Origin: a virus
Length of the DNA stretch: 29,374 nucleotides
Reading direction: 5' to 3' (one strand)
Virus record (IMG/VR): IMGVR_UViG_3300046006_000296
Coordinates: 1-29,374 of that record
Position 1 is the first letter of the stretch; each line of letters opens with the position of its first letter. This document shows, piece after piece, positions 6,813 to 12,427 of the stretch. The notes beneath the pieces are model-generated. The model was not told where the DNA came from. It did no database searches and was given only the letters and a program-made list of their open reading frames with translations. Position numbers and translations under genes: made by a program.

Positions 6813-8911
6813 CTCTTTTCCTCGTTTTCCGAAAGCATTTGCTGTGCGCCAAATGTTGCAAGTACCGCAGGAACAATTCCCGCTTTTGCGGCTTTCCTCA
6901 AACCCTCAAACCCTTCTGCCTTAAAAATGTTTCTGGCGCGAATCACATCTTCTCTAGCCACGCCGAATCCTTTTGCGGCGTAATCAATGTCCCGAGCATT
7001 TCTTGCTGCAACGGTTTCTCGATATGCAGGGTTTACATCTAAATTTTTCATCGTCATGGGCGCTTGTTCCATCATCTCAAGCATTCGCGCAGTAACCGCA
7101 CCCGGAGTGTTGCTGCGGTAAGCGTCCCCGTAATCAATGTATCCAGTTTCGGCGCGTCCAAAGTCAATTTCTGTTTTGCCAAACGCCTCGGGGTTTTTCT
7201 TTACGATATCACGCACTTCTTTCGCAAACTTTTCACCCTGCGCTGTACCTTCGTTTGCAAGAATTGTTATGCCGTTTGGCGCACTTGCAAGGTAATAACC
7301 TCGTTGCTCAAACAGAGGAGCAATACGCTCCATGTCCGCTTGAGTCATGTTTTTACCCAAGTCAATGGATGCTCCAGAGTAATCTGCGGCTGACTTTGCA
7401 GGCAGTAACTTGTGCCACGCGCCTGCCTCTTGCACATCAAAATATGCTCTCGCCGCTTCCACGGCGTTTAAGGCATTCACCGAGCCGGGCGTTAACGCGC
7501 GCGACTTGTCAGCCGTTGTGTAAATTCCGGTTACGGGCCGCGCGACCATTGCAGGGTTTGCCGTGTCCTTAAACCTTCCTACGGTTTCAACTGTTTCACC
7601 CGGCAGCATCCGAGCCGAGGTGTAACCGATGTCCCGCCCCGACAGGCTGGTGTTCCACGACCCTCTTGGGTCTTGCGTATACGCCGCGCGCACATCGAAC
7701 GGCGCGTTAAGCAATCCTTGAAGATGCCCCGTTGCGGGAGAACTTACGGCTTCATAAGTCGCGTTGGCTTCCTGCGTGGGGAAGTAATCGGCATACGACC
7801 GTGCCGCTTCTCCCGGTTGGATATCGCCCCGACGAATCTTGTTCCCTGACCACGCCGCCGCTTGCGCCGTACCTGTTCCCCAATCAGAAAAGCCGCCCAA
7901 CTGTTCGCGGTTTGCTTTTTCTATCGCGCGCGCCCTGACTTCATCCATGAATGCGTGCTGCGTCGGGCCACCAACCGTGCCTGTTGGATATCCCATCAGT
8001 TCAGCCTCATGCATATCGTTAACGCCGCGCCCAATTCTCTCGGGTGCGTATGCAACGCCGAGTTGCGTTGCGAACGGGTCGCGCTTGTGACCAAGGTAGT
8101 CTGCCCGACCAGCGTCATACATGGCTTGCAACGGAGGGCTGTCCCTTGAAGGGAATCGACCCGTTAAAACTGGCTCTCCGGTGACCGCTTGGATGTGTCC
8201 CTTCGCGGTCATCGAAGTATTGCCTGCGACATTATTTGCGCGGCTTAACGCGGCAAGATTTTGGCTGACCAAATCTGCCTCGACAGGGTTGTTCCCGGTG
8301 CGGGCAAAGATGTCTTTGCTGCTGTCGATGTAGAAATTTCGACCGGGCAACCCTTCCTGCATCGCCCTCACATAATCGTTGACCATTGCGCCAAGTTTTT
8401 GCGGGGAGTCAACGCCCGGTGGCGCGCCAACATACTGACCCGAAGTGCCGACTCTGCGTTTTGCTCGGGTAACCAATTGCTCCGCTGCTTCTGTTCCTTC
8501 TCGCGCTTTCCCAGCCGCTTTCGCCACGCCGCCCACAACAGGCGCGCCCGCAAGGATAGCCAGCCCCATGCCGAGTTTGTCGCCCGTGCGCCGGGAACGC
8601 TCAAAGTCTCGCGCAGCCTGCGGGTATTGCAACGGGGTAAAACCTGCGACGATGTCTAGTGCCGTGTCGCCCGCGCTCTGCGATGCAGGAGCGTCAAGGC
8701 TTGTCATGCGCTGTGTTGCGCCCTTCACAGACTGTCCTAACTGATTCATGCTTGGGACAGGGTCGCCAGATGCGCCAAATCGTTGCCCATAATCATCGGG
8801 AACAGATACACCCTGCGTTTCGGCTATCTTCCGGCGCAGTTCATCAAAATATTGCAACGCTGCAGCAAACCTTGACGGTTCCGTTTTTTTGCTTTTGTTA
8901 GCAGCAGCCAT
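6809..8911 (-). CDS. Large protein of unknown function, candidate virion-internal (injected) protein
   Basis: 700 residues. After a basic N-terminus (MAAANKSKKTEPSRFAAALQ) comes a Gly/Ala hydrophobic stretch (about 110-135, LGMGLAILAGAPVVGGVAKA) that may be membrane-active. A long soluble body follows, with segments such as YPTGTVGGPTQHAFMDEVRA and RSYADYFPTQEANATYEAVS. The C-terminus has a second hydrophobic segment (KAGIVPAVLATFGAQQML). No catalytic motif was recognised. Large Gly/Ala-containing proteins with amphipathic segments are typical of internal virion or ejection proteins, but this one lies upstream of terminase rather than with the tail. It follows the DUF5856 gene after 2 bases and couples to the 59-aa gene by ATGA. 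Confidence 0.6.
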   Translation of the reverse strand: MAAANKSKKTEPSRFAAALQYFDELRRKIAETQGVSVPDDYGQRFGASGDPVPSMNQLGQSVKGATQRMTSLDAPASQSAGDTALDIVAGFTPLQYPQAARDFERSRRTGDKLGMGLAILAGAPVVGGVAKAAGKAREGTEAAEQLVTRAKRRVGTSGQYVGAPPGVDSPQKLGAMVNDYVRAMQEGLPGRNFYIDSSKDIFARTGNNPVEADLVSQNLAALSRANNVAGNTSMTAKGHIQAVTGEPVLTGRFPSRDSPPLQAMYDAGRADYLGHKRDPFATQLGVAYAPERIGRGVNDMHEAELMGYPTGTVGGPTQHAFMDEVRARAIEKANREQLGGFSDWGTGTAQAAAWSGNKIRRGDIQPGEAARSYADYFPTQEANATYEAVSSPATGHLQGLLNAPFDVRAAYTQDPRGSWNTSLSGRDIGYTSARMLPGETVETVGRFKDTANPAMVARPVTGIYTTADKSRALTPGSVNALNAVEAARAYFDVQEAGAWHKLLPAKSAADYSGASIDLGKNMTQADMERIAPLFEQRGYYLASAPNGITILANEGTAQGEKFAKEVRDIVKKNPEAFGKTEIDFGRAETGYIDYGDAYRSNTPGAVTARMLEMMEQAPMTMKNLDVNPAYRETVAARNARDIDYAAKGFGVAREDVIRARNIFKAEGFEGLRKAAKAGIVPAVLATFGAQQMLSENEEKR

Positions 8912-8913
8912 AA

Positions 8914-9282
8914 TTAACTTAAGTTTTCGAGTTTGTACTTGAGGCTCGTCACCGCATCAACCACGGCATCGAACAGGTTAACAAGGTCGCTGTCCTTCGG
9001 GAGTGAGCCTTTGATTTCGTCGAGGAAGGTCAGCAGCGACTTCACATACGCCTTCGGGTTGCTGTTCTTATGGAATTCGACATCGTAGCCCGTGATGATG
9101 CCGTACCGCCCTTGATACGCTTCGGCGTACTTGTCCACGAGGTCGGGGATGGCTTCGTAGTACTCCCCGAGCGCCATGTGCTGCGCGAAAGACTTGGTGG
9201 CAAGATGCTGAAGGTGCGTGATGGTCGCGCTGTGAAACATGGTTCCGACAAAAAGCGCAGCGGTTTTTTCGTGAGCAGCCAT
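8914..9282 (-). CDS. DUF5856-like (Dps/ferritin-like helical) phage protein
   Basis: 122 residues. The motif series 'TITHLQHLATKSFAQHMALGEYYEAIPDLVDKYAEAYQGRYGII' resembles viral proteins I know as DUF5856, a helical family with a Dps-like look (His and Glu spaced as on a four-helix bundle). Whether a metal site is formed cannot be seen from the sequence alone. It is the first gene of a long leftward late operon and has a strong ribosome binding site (GGGGAG two bases upstream of ATG in the coding sense). Possible roles are DNA or virion protection, but none is demonstrated to my knowledge. Confidence 0.75.
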   Translation of the reverse strand: MAAHEKTAALFVGTMFHSATITHLQHLATKSFAQHMALGEYYEAIPDLVDKYAEAYQGRYGIITGYDVEFHKNSNPKAYVKSLLTFLDEIKGSLPKDSDLVNLFDAVVDAVTSLKYKLENLS

Positions 9283-9335
9283 GACTCTCCCCTATGGTAC
9301 GATGATGCTAGACCCCTACAGGGAAGGATGCAAGC
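9283..9335. promoter_or_regulatory. Divergent intergenic region between late operon and methyltransferase gene
   Basis: 53 bases separate two divergent starts, so promoters for both the leftward late operon and the rightward methyltransferase should lie here or just inside the genes. Visible elements are a strong leftward Shine-Dalgarno next to 9282, a rightward one (AGGGAAGGA, about 9318-9326), and an inverted repeat CCCT-AC-AGGG just 5' of the latter. -10-like hexamers occur (TACCAT leftward, TACGAT rightward) but neither has a good -35, which would fit activator-dependent late transcription. Confidence 0.4.
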
Positions 9336-9860
9336 ATGACTACTATCTCCGAAGCCTACCGCGCCCAACAGGTCGAACTGCACACCAATCCCAACTACGG
9401 CGTGGCTTCCATCGCCTTTGCGCCCATCGTTGCCAAACTTGCCGTGGATAACGGGGTTAAGTCAATTAGCGACTACGGTGCTGGCAAGAAGCACCTCCAG
9501 ACCGCCCTACAGGGCGCAGGGCTGGAGTTTGATTACCGACCCTATGACCCAGCCTTTCCCGAGTACGGGCCTCCCGTAGAGGCTGATATGGTCTGCTGCA
9601 TTGATGTCCTAGAACACATCGAACCCGACCGGCTCGACGCGGTGTTGGATGACCTCGCCCGTATCATGCCGAAATTGGGCTTCTTCAGCGTCCACACGGG
9701 GGCGGCTGGCAAGACCCTTTCGGACGGCAGGAACGCCCACCTCATCCAAGAACCTGCCCGTTGGTGGCTTCCCCGGCTCTGTGAGCGGTTCCACATCCAC
9801 CATCTTCAGCACCATCAACTGATGGGTCAGGGCTTCTGGGTCGTCGTCAGCCGCGCCTGA
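9336..9860 (+). CDS. Class I SAM-dependent methyltransferase-like protein
   Basis: 174 residues. The Rossmann-type features are motif I ISDYGAGKKHL (about 44-54), an acidic post-I residue in YRPYDPAFPEYG (Asp71) and DMVCCIDVLEHIEPD (about 84-98), the motif 'D(V)LEH' typical of small-molecule and lipid/sugar methyltransferases. No DPPY or NPPY catalytic motif of adenine/cytosine-N4 DNA methylases is present, nor a PC motif, so the substrate is unlikely to be DNA base amino groups. It is the only plus-strand gene between two leftward operons, and its last 34 bases overlap, tail to tail, the end of the nuclease-like gene. A good Shine-Dalgarno precedes the ATG. Confidence 0.8.
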   Translation: MTTISEAYRAQQVELHTNPNYGVASIAFAPIVAKLAVDNGVKSISDYGAGKKHLQTALQGAGLEFDYRPYDPAFPEYGPPVEADMVCCIDVLEHIEPDRLDAVLDDLARIMPKLGFFSVHTGAAGKTLSDGRNAHLIQEPARWWLPRLCERFHIHHLQHHQLMGQGFWVVVSRA

Positions 9861-10123
9861 AGCCACGCAACAGTCTCGGCAGGGTCACGGGCCAGATACC
9901 ATTGGCCTAGCGGCTCAAACGCGCTCTGGAACCGTTCCTGACCCCTTCGCAATTTGCCCTTCGGGGTCTTGATTTCGAGGAACGCCGCGAAGCCGGGGGC
10001 GGTCACCAGTTTGTCCGGCACGCCTTGACCTGCCTGTCCCAAGTCGTAGACCGTAAATCCTGCCGCCCTGACGGCTGCGGTGATGGCGGCATCGTTCGCG
10101 TCACGGCGCGCGGCGTAGCGCAT
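9827..10123 (-). CDS. VRR-NUC/PD-(D/E)XK-type nuclease-like protein
   Basis: 98 residues from ATG at 10123, chosen because it forms TGATG with the upstream stop; the frame itself opens 10 codons earlier. It has RDANDAAITAAVRAAGFTVY followed by GQGVPDKLV (Asp37) and AFLEIKTPKGKL (Glu50-x-Lys52), then the RGQERFQSAF block and a C-terminal AETVAWLQARL helix. This is the VRR-NUC layout (PD...ExK, then Q..F), used by phage Holliday-junction-type or structure-specific nucleases. It lies last in the leftward early operon next to a second nuclease-like gene. It is short but complete for a minimal VRR-NUC domain. Confidence 0.82.
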   Translation of the reverse strand: MRYAARRDANDAAITAAVRAAGFTVYDLGQAGQGVPDKLVTAPGFAAFLEIKTPKGKLRRGQERFQSAFEPLGQWYLARDPAETVAWLQARLTTTQKP

Positions 10124-10503
10124 CAAGGCTGCCCGTCGGCGTACTCGTACCAAAGCCGATACGCCGTGATAAATTCGTCCACGCCCTCGCCGAGCATGAT
10201 GGGTTTGCCGAATGGCGGGATAAAGTAAAAACTATTGATGTGCAACCCGTCGTCCGTGTCGCCGCGTACTACCCAAACTTGGAAGTTAGGCGTACCGGCA
10301 AGTGCCTGTAGGGTTCGGCGTAACCCCTCCGACATCGACTCGCCCTGACGCTTCCACTCAAGCACAAGAAACTTGCCCTTGCGCTCCACAATGCCGTCGA
10401 TGTTGCACGGGCAGGCTTTAGGGTTGTTCGGCAGCACCCCAAGGAACGCGCCGTAATCAATATGTGGCGCATCCCGGTTTTTCATCAGCCGCTCAAACTC
10501 CAC
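10123..10503 (-). CDS. PD-(D/E)XK nuclease-like protein
   Basis: 126 residues if translation begins at GTG 10503; ATG at 10485 (residue 7) is an equally good choice, since GTG lacks a Shine-Dalgarno and would overlap the upstream gene by 11 bases. The core is CNIDGIVERKGKFLVLEWKR: Asp36, then Glu49-x-Lys51, the PD-(D/E)XK arrangement on a beta hairpin, followed by SEGLRRTLQALAG and a strand FQVWVVRGD. Cys31 and Cys33 precede the core. A DNA nuclease of recombination or host-DNA type is likely; the exact family is not named. Its stop is coupled by TGATG to a second nuclease-like gene. Confidence 0.75.
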   Translation of the reverse strand: MEFERLMKNRDAPHIDYGAFLGVLPNNPKACPCNIDGIVERKGKFLVLEWKRQGESMSEGLRRTLQALAGTPNFQVWVVRGDTDDGLHINSFYFIPPFGKPIMLGEGVDEFITAYRLWYEYADGQP

Positions 10504-10672
10504 GGCGTTTTGCGTCGAACAGGGCGCGTTGTGGTGATACCCAACCCGCTTTAGTCTTGACCCAGCCGCGAGACTTCAGCAGTTCCTCGCCACCGCAAGC
10601 ACCGCTGCGATGTTGAAGAATGCTCGACGCGCCGAAAAACTTCTGACCGCATTGTTTACAGGTGCGGGTCAT
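10493..10672 (-). CDS. Small Cys/His zinc-finger-like protein (59 aa)
   Basis: A 59-residue frame starting MTRTCKQCGQKFFGASSILQ. Cys5-x2-Cys8 is followed by His21 and Cys26, a zinc-finger-like set, then GWVKTKAGWVSPQRALF. Its ATG lies in an ATGA overlap with the stop of the 110-aa gene, and it fills the gap before the nuclease-like gene. Small CxxC...H...C phage proteins with a trailing 'W...kGW' segment are familiar but without known function. A nucleic-acid-binding role beside two nuclease-like genes is a reasonable inference. Confidence 0.68.
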   Translation of the reverse strand: MTRTCKQCGQKFFGASSILQHRSGACGGEELLKSRGWVKTKAGWVSPQRALFDAKRRGV

Positions 10673-11001
10673 CCGATTTCCTGCGCCTTTTCGATGAGTC
10701 GAATCGCCATCGTGATGTTTTCCTGCTGCTCAACATCCGATTGCATCACATATACCGCGTTAATCATCGCCTCGCCTGCGGTATACATCCGCTCGTAATC
10801 GTCGTTCGGGCGACCACCAAACAACTCGTAATCGGGGTCGGCTTCCTGCATCCGTTCACTCGAATCCTCGATTGCAGCGTCCATGTCGGCTACGGTTTTT
10901 GTCTGGCACGCTATCTGCCACGACTTGCCGTGACCATCGGCGTTTGCCTGTACTTGATACGCCTTCAACGCATCCCACATATCGTTCGTTGTTAACTTCA
11001 C
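10669..11001 (-). CDS. Small acidic protein of the early leftward operon, unknown function
   Basis: 110 residues; the start codon is GTG at 11001, sharing GTGA with the stop of the replication-type gene. The sequence is acidic and helical (NDMWDALKAYQVQANADGHG; DMDAAIEDSSERMQEADPDY; ERMYTAGEAMINAVYVMQSD), with no catalytic or metal motif. It sits between the replication-type gene and the zinc-finger-like gene, both by overlap, so it is expressed with them. No family was recognised. Confidence 0.7.
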   Translation of the reverse strand: MKLTTNDMWDALKAYQVQANADGHGKSWQIACQTKTVADMDAAIEDSSERMQEADPDYELFGGRPNDDYERMYTAGEAMINAVYVMQSDVEQQENITMAIRLIEKAQEIG

Positions 11002-11525
11002 GATTGCACCTCTCGCTTTTTGAGTTTGTTCAGACCGCGTTCACCGAACAGTTGGCGAACCATCGACATCAGGTGCGGGTGACCCAGCACCTCGGCTGCA
11101 TCGGCTGACCGCAACGCGGCGGCGGTCGAGTCCTTCAGCCGCTCCATCGCATCAGAGTCAGGGCTGATGGTTAGTCGAGCAAGATATGCCTCGCATAGTT
11201 TGAGCCGGTTTAGCGGGGTCGGCTTCTGCTTGCCCCATTGTCTCGCGTTCCAGTCGTCCTGTTCAGCGTGACGGGCAACATCTGCAGCGCGTTGCTTGTC
11301 GGTTTTCTCGACCTTCTCGCCAAGTCGAGGTGCGGCTTTTTTATGCAGTTCAAACAGACCCTGATACTGACCTGCAATTGACTGGTCAACGACCGCCTGC
11401 TGGTCAGCACCGAAACGCGACAATTTGAGTTTCATCGCGTGTTCGGATGCGGGTTTGATGGTTTTGCGAATGGCTTTGCGGTAAGCCACCCATTGTTCCC
11501 AAGCCGCTTCGTCTAGTTCGTGCAT
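10998..11525 (-). CDS. Replication-associated protein (resembles C-terminal domain of phage replication initiators)
   Basis: 175 residues. The N-terminal 65 residues carry the pattern 'W..W..YRKxIRKxIKPAS....k.kLsrFG.dqqavVdQSIAgQyQGLFeL', which I recognise from C-terminal DNA- or helicase-binding domains of phage replication proteins (DnaT/lambda O-like companions). The rest is charged and helical (DKQRAADVARHAEQDDWNAR, then LNRLKLCEAYLARLT and MSMVRQLFGERGLNKLKKRE). No helicase Walker motif is present, so it is more likely an initiator or loader than an enzyme. It heads the leftward early operon with an AGAGAGG ribosome site six bases upstream, next to a long repeat-rich non-coding region, where an origin would be expected. 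Confidence 0.6.
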   Translation of the reverse strand: MHELDEAAWEQWVAYRKAIRKTIKPASEHAMKLKLSRFGADQQAVVDQSIAGQYQGLFELHKKAAPRLGEKVEKTDKQRAADVARHAEQDDWNARQWGKQKPTPLNRLKLCEAYLARLTISPDSDAMERLKDSTAAALRSADAAEVLGHPHLMSMVRQLFGERGLNKLKKREVQS

Positions 11526-11627
11526 AAAAACCTCTCTGTGGTTAGACAGGACAAGCGTAACTGTTTACCAAGGTTAATGCAACAACTTTAGTTTAGGTTT
11601 CTAGATTCAAAACTGATTGAGGCTAAA

Positions 11628-11732
11628 GATGGTCTAAAACGATGGTCTAGACCCTGATGACTGATGGTGAACTCTGCACGGTTTAGACGGAATACGCCTA
11701 AAGCGAGTCGTGCAGAATTGATGACTGGATGG
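11628..11732. repeat. Iteron-like short repeats (GATGG family) with central palindrome
   Basis: GATGGTCTA occurs at 11628-11636 and again at 11641-11649. TGATGACTGATGG at 11655-11667 recurs as TGATGACTGGATGG at 11719-11732. The core GATGG therefore appears four times in one orientation. The second copy runs into a perfect 10-base palindrome, GGTCTAGACC (11644-11653). Short direct repeats beside a replication gene are typical of initiator binding sites. The repeats are few and imperfect, so the call is tentative. Confidence 0.45.
11673..11716. repeat. Interrupted inverted repeat (8 + 5 bp)
   Basis: TCTGCACG (11673-11680) is the exact reverse complement of CGTGCAGA (11709-11716). Inside it, TTTAG (11682-11686) pairs with CTAAA (11698-11702). 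Together they can form a long stem with an asymmetric internal loop. It lies inside the non-coding region and could be an operator pair, an origin hairpin or the first element of a structured RNA. Confidence 0.5.
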
Positions 11733-11867
11733 AGCCACCCTGCTGTCGGCTACTTTTGCCGGTTTCCCGGTGCCATTCACGCTTCCCGACTAACGCCGCG
11801 TGCCTACAGGCTGGCTGCCCCGGTGTAGGTTTAAGTTGGCTCTGCGCGTAGTTTCCCCGACCAGAGC
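11733..11867. other. Chain of potential RNA hairpins (candidate structured RNA, strand uncertain)
   Basis: Consecutive complementary pairs are visible: AGCC/GGCT (11733-11736 with 11748-11751); CCGG-TTTC-CCGG at 11759-11770, which on the minus strand is a GAAA (GNRA) tetraloop hairpin; CACGC/GCGTG (11778-11782 with 11798-11802); CCTACA/TGTAGG (11803-11808 with 11824-11829) with an inner GGC/GCC; and GCTCTG/CAGAGC (11839-11844 with 11862-11867). Individually each is short and could occur by chance in GC-rich DNA. Their dense succession in a non-coding stretch is what is notable. No known RNA family was recognised. Confidence 0.35.
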
Positions 11868-11899
11868 AGTCAACCGAGTGAGCAAGCGTGGTGGGGTGT

Positions 11900-11928
11900 T
11901 TGACACGACTAGAACAGCCATGTACATT
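11900..11928 (+). promoter_or_regulatory. Sigma70-type promoter, rightward
   Basis: A perfect -35 hexamer TTGACA (11900-11905) is followed after 17 bases by TACATT (11923-11928), which matches four of six -10 positions. Transcription would begin near 11935. No open frame with a ribosome site follows, and a hairpin terminator lies some 50-70 bases downstream, so the product would be a short RNA. Confidence 0.55.
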
Positions 11929-11935
11929 ACCTATC

Positions 11936-12010
11936 ACGCTCGATTCGCATCTGAAGCGTATAGGCAGCCCCCCTGCCGCGTCAAGCCCCCGTTCAGGGGG
12001 TTTGTCGTTT
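11936..12010 (+). ncRNA. Candidate short RNA, OOP-like in position, antisense to the end of the Cro operon
   Basis: Between the 11900 promoter and the terminator, about 70-75 bases can fold into three successive hairpins: ACGCT/AGCGT (11936-11940 with 11955-11959), GGCAG/CTGCC (11963-11967 with 11973-11977), and the terminator stem. The 3' end overlaps the last codons of the minus-strand 59-aa gene (stop at 11993). In lambda the 77-nt OOP RNA is likewise made in the opposite direction between cII and O, overlapping the cII 3' end. Similarity here is of layout, not of sequence. Boundaries are predicted, not observed. Confidence 0.42.
11983..12003 (+). terminator. Intrinsic terminator hairpin
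   Basis: AAGCCCCC-GTTCA-GGGGGTTT forms a stem of eight pairs (one G-T wobble) with a five-base loop, followed on the plus strand by a broken T-tract (TTTGTCGTTT). It would end the short rightward RNA. On the minus strand the same stem overlaps the stop of the 59-aa gene but is followed by CTTGACG, a poor T-tract, so leftward termination is less certain. Confidence 0.65.
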
Positions 12011-12172
12011 CTGGGGTCTAATGCGCTTAACGGCTTTGAGGTAAACGCGCCAAGCGCCAGTAGCCGCTTTGAAAGCCTTTATCCGGGCTTCGCTCCAGTC
12101 AGTCGCAGGCCATGCCTTGAATACAGCCCACGCCTTGTCGTAAGCGATTTTGGCGGCTTCTGGGCTGACCAT
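11993..12172 (-). CDS. Small basic helical protein downstream of the Cro-like gene (cII position)
   Basis: 59 residues from ATG at 12172, starting MVSPEAAKIAYDKAWAVFKA. The same frame extends upstream to 12283, but that part overlaps the Cro-like gene and has a poor composition. The protein is helical, Trp/Ala/Lys-rich and ends very basic (KAVKRIRPQKRQTP). It lies 5 bases after the Cro-like stop and ends inside the terminator hairpin. It occupies the place of cII in lambda-type operons but does not resemble CII. It may bind DNA or RNA; no family was recognised. Confidence 0.62.
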   Translation of the reverse strand: MVSPEAAKIAYDKAWAVFKAWPATDWSEARIKAFKAATGAWRVYLKAVKRIRPQKRQTP

Positions 12173-12177
12173 AGGGG

Positions 12178-12369
12178 TCAGCCGGGGGTAGGCGTAGAAT
12201 CGGCTGCAACGGGCGTAGTGACGGCTTCTAGCGCCTTCCATTGCCATACCCGCATGGCAGGTAGTTTCCCTGCCTTGACCCACCTGCTGACGGCAGGGCG
12301 GGACACCCCAAGTTTACGGGCGAGGGCGGCTTTGCTACCGGCAACGGCTAGGGCGGCTTGGATGTCCAT
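12178..12369 (-). CDS. Cro/YdaS-like helix-turn-helix regulator
   Basis: 63 residues from ATG at 12369, starting MDIQAALAVAGSKAALARKL. The helix-turn-helix is residues about 10-36: GSKAALARKLGVSRPAVSRW, then VKAGKLPAMRVWQWKALEA. This is the compact fold of Cro/YdaS-type regulators, which bind short palindromic operators as dimers. The open frame extends upstream with leucine-rich sequence that is not protein-like for this family and would cover the promoter region, so the internal ATG is preferred. It is divergently oriented to the recombination operon, with two GTTAAC sites in the 113-base gap, so it probably represses one or both promoters. Confidence 0.85.
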   Translation of the reverse strand: MDIQAALAVAGSKAALARKLGVSRPAVSRWVKAGKLPAMRVWQWKALEAVTTPVAADSTPTPG

Positions 12370-12379
12370 GAAGCGGTAA

Positions 12380-12427
12380 GTTAACGATGGTAAAAATAAA
12401 TGCAAGAGGCTGTTGACATCGGTTAAC
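12380..12427. promoter_or_regulatory. Pair of GTTAAC palindromes, candidate Cro operators
   Basis: GTTAAC occurs at 12380-12385 and 12422-12427. The centres are 42 bp apart, four helical turns, so both sites face the same side of the DNA. The right one lies in the spacer of the rightward promoter; the left one is just upstream of the Cro-like start codon. GTTAAC is also common in coding regions of this genome, so the motif alone is weak evidence; position and phasing are the support. Confidence 0.4.

Larger units (their letters stand above)
11526..11899. other. Non-coding, repeat- and hairpin-rich control region (candidate origin)
   Basis: About 370 bases without a convincing gene in an otherwise gap-free genome. 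The left part (11526-11670) is AT-richer and holds the leftward leader of the replication-type gene; the right part (11673-11870) holds a chain of inverted repeats. A 79-residue minus frame crosses it but has no coupling, ribosome site or protein-like composition. The position directly upstream of a replication-type gene, with repeated short motifs, suggests an origin and/or structured RNA; this is inference. Confidence 0.5.

Noticed and set aside
6664-6876. 70-residue minus-strand frame between the 700-aa and TerS-like genes
   Set aside because: A different frame (6633-6812) has a coupled ATGA start and more protein-like sequence; both cannot be favoured.
11698-11937. 79-residue minus-strand frame in the non-coding region
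   Set aside because: No ribosome site, no coupling, irregular composition rich in Ser, Gln, His and Cys; it coincides with a string of hairpins, so the DNA/RNA reading is preferred.
11963-12003. Tandem C-rich inverted repeats as a CRISPR or attachment site
   Set aside because: Only hairpins without repeat-spacer periodicity; no repeated unit elsewhere and no integrase nearby.
11888-12379. 163-residue plus-strand frame over the Cro-like genes
   Set aside because: Antisense to a clear helix-turn-helix gene, interrupted by a terminator hairpin and lacking any motif.
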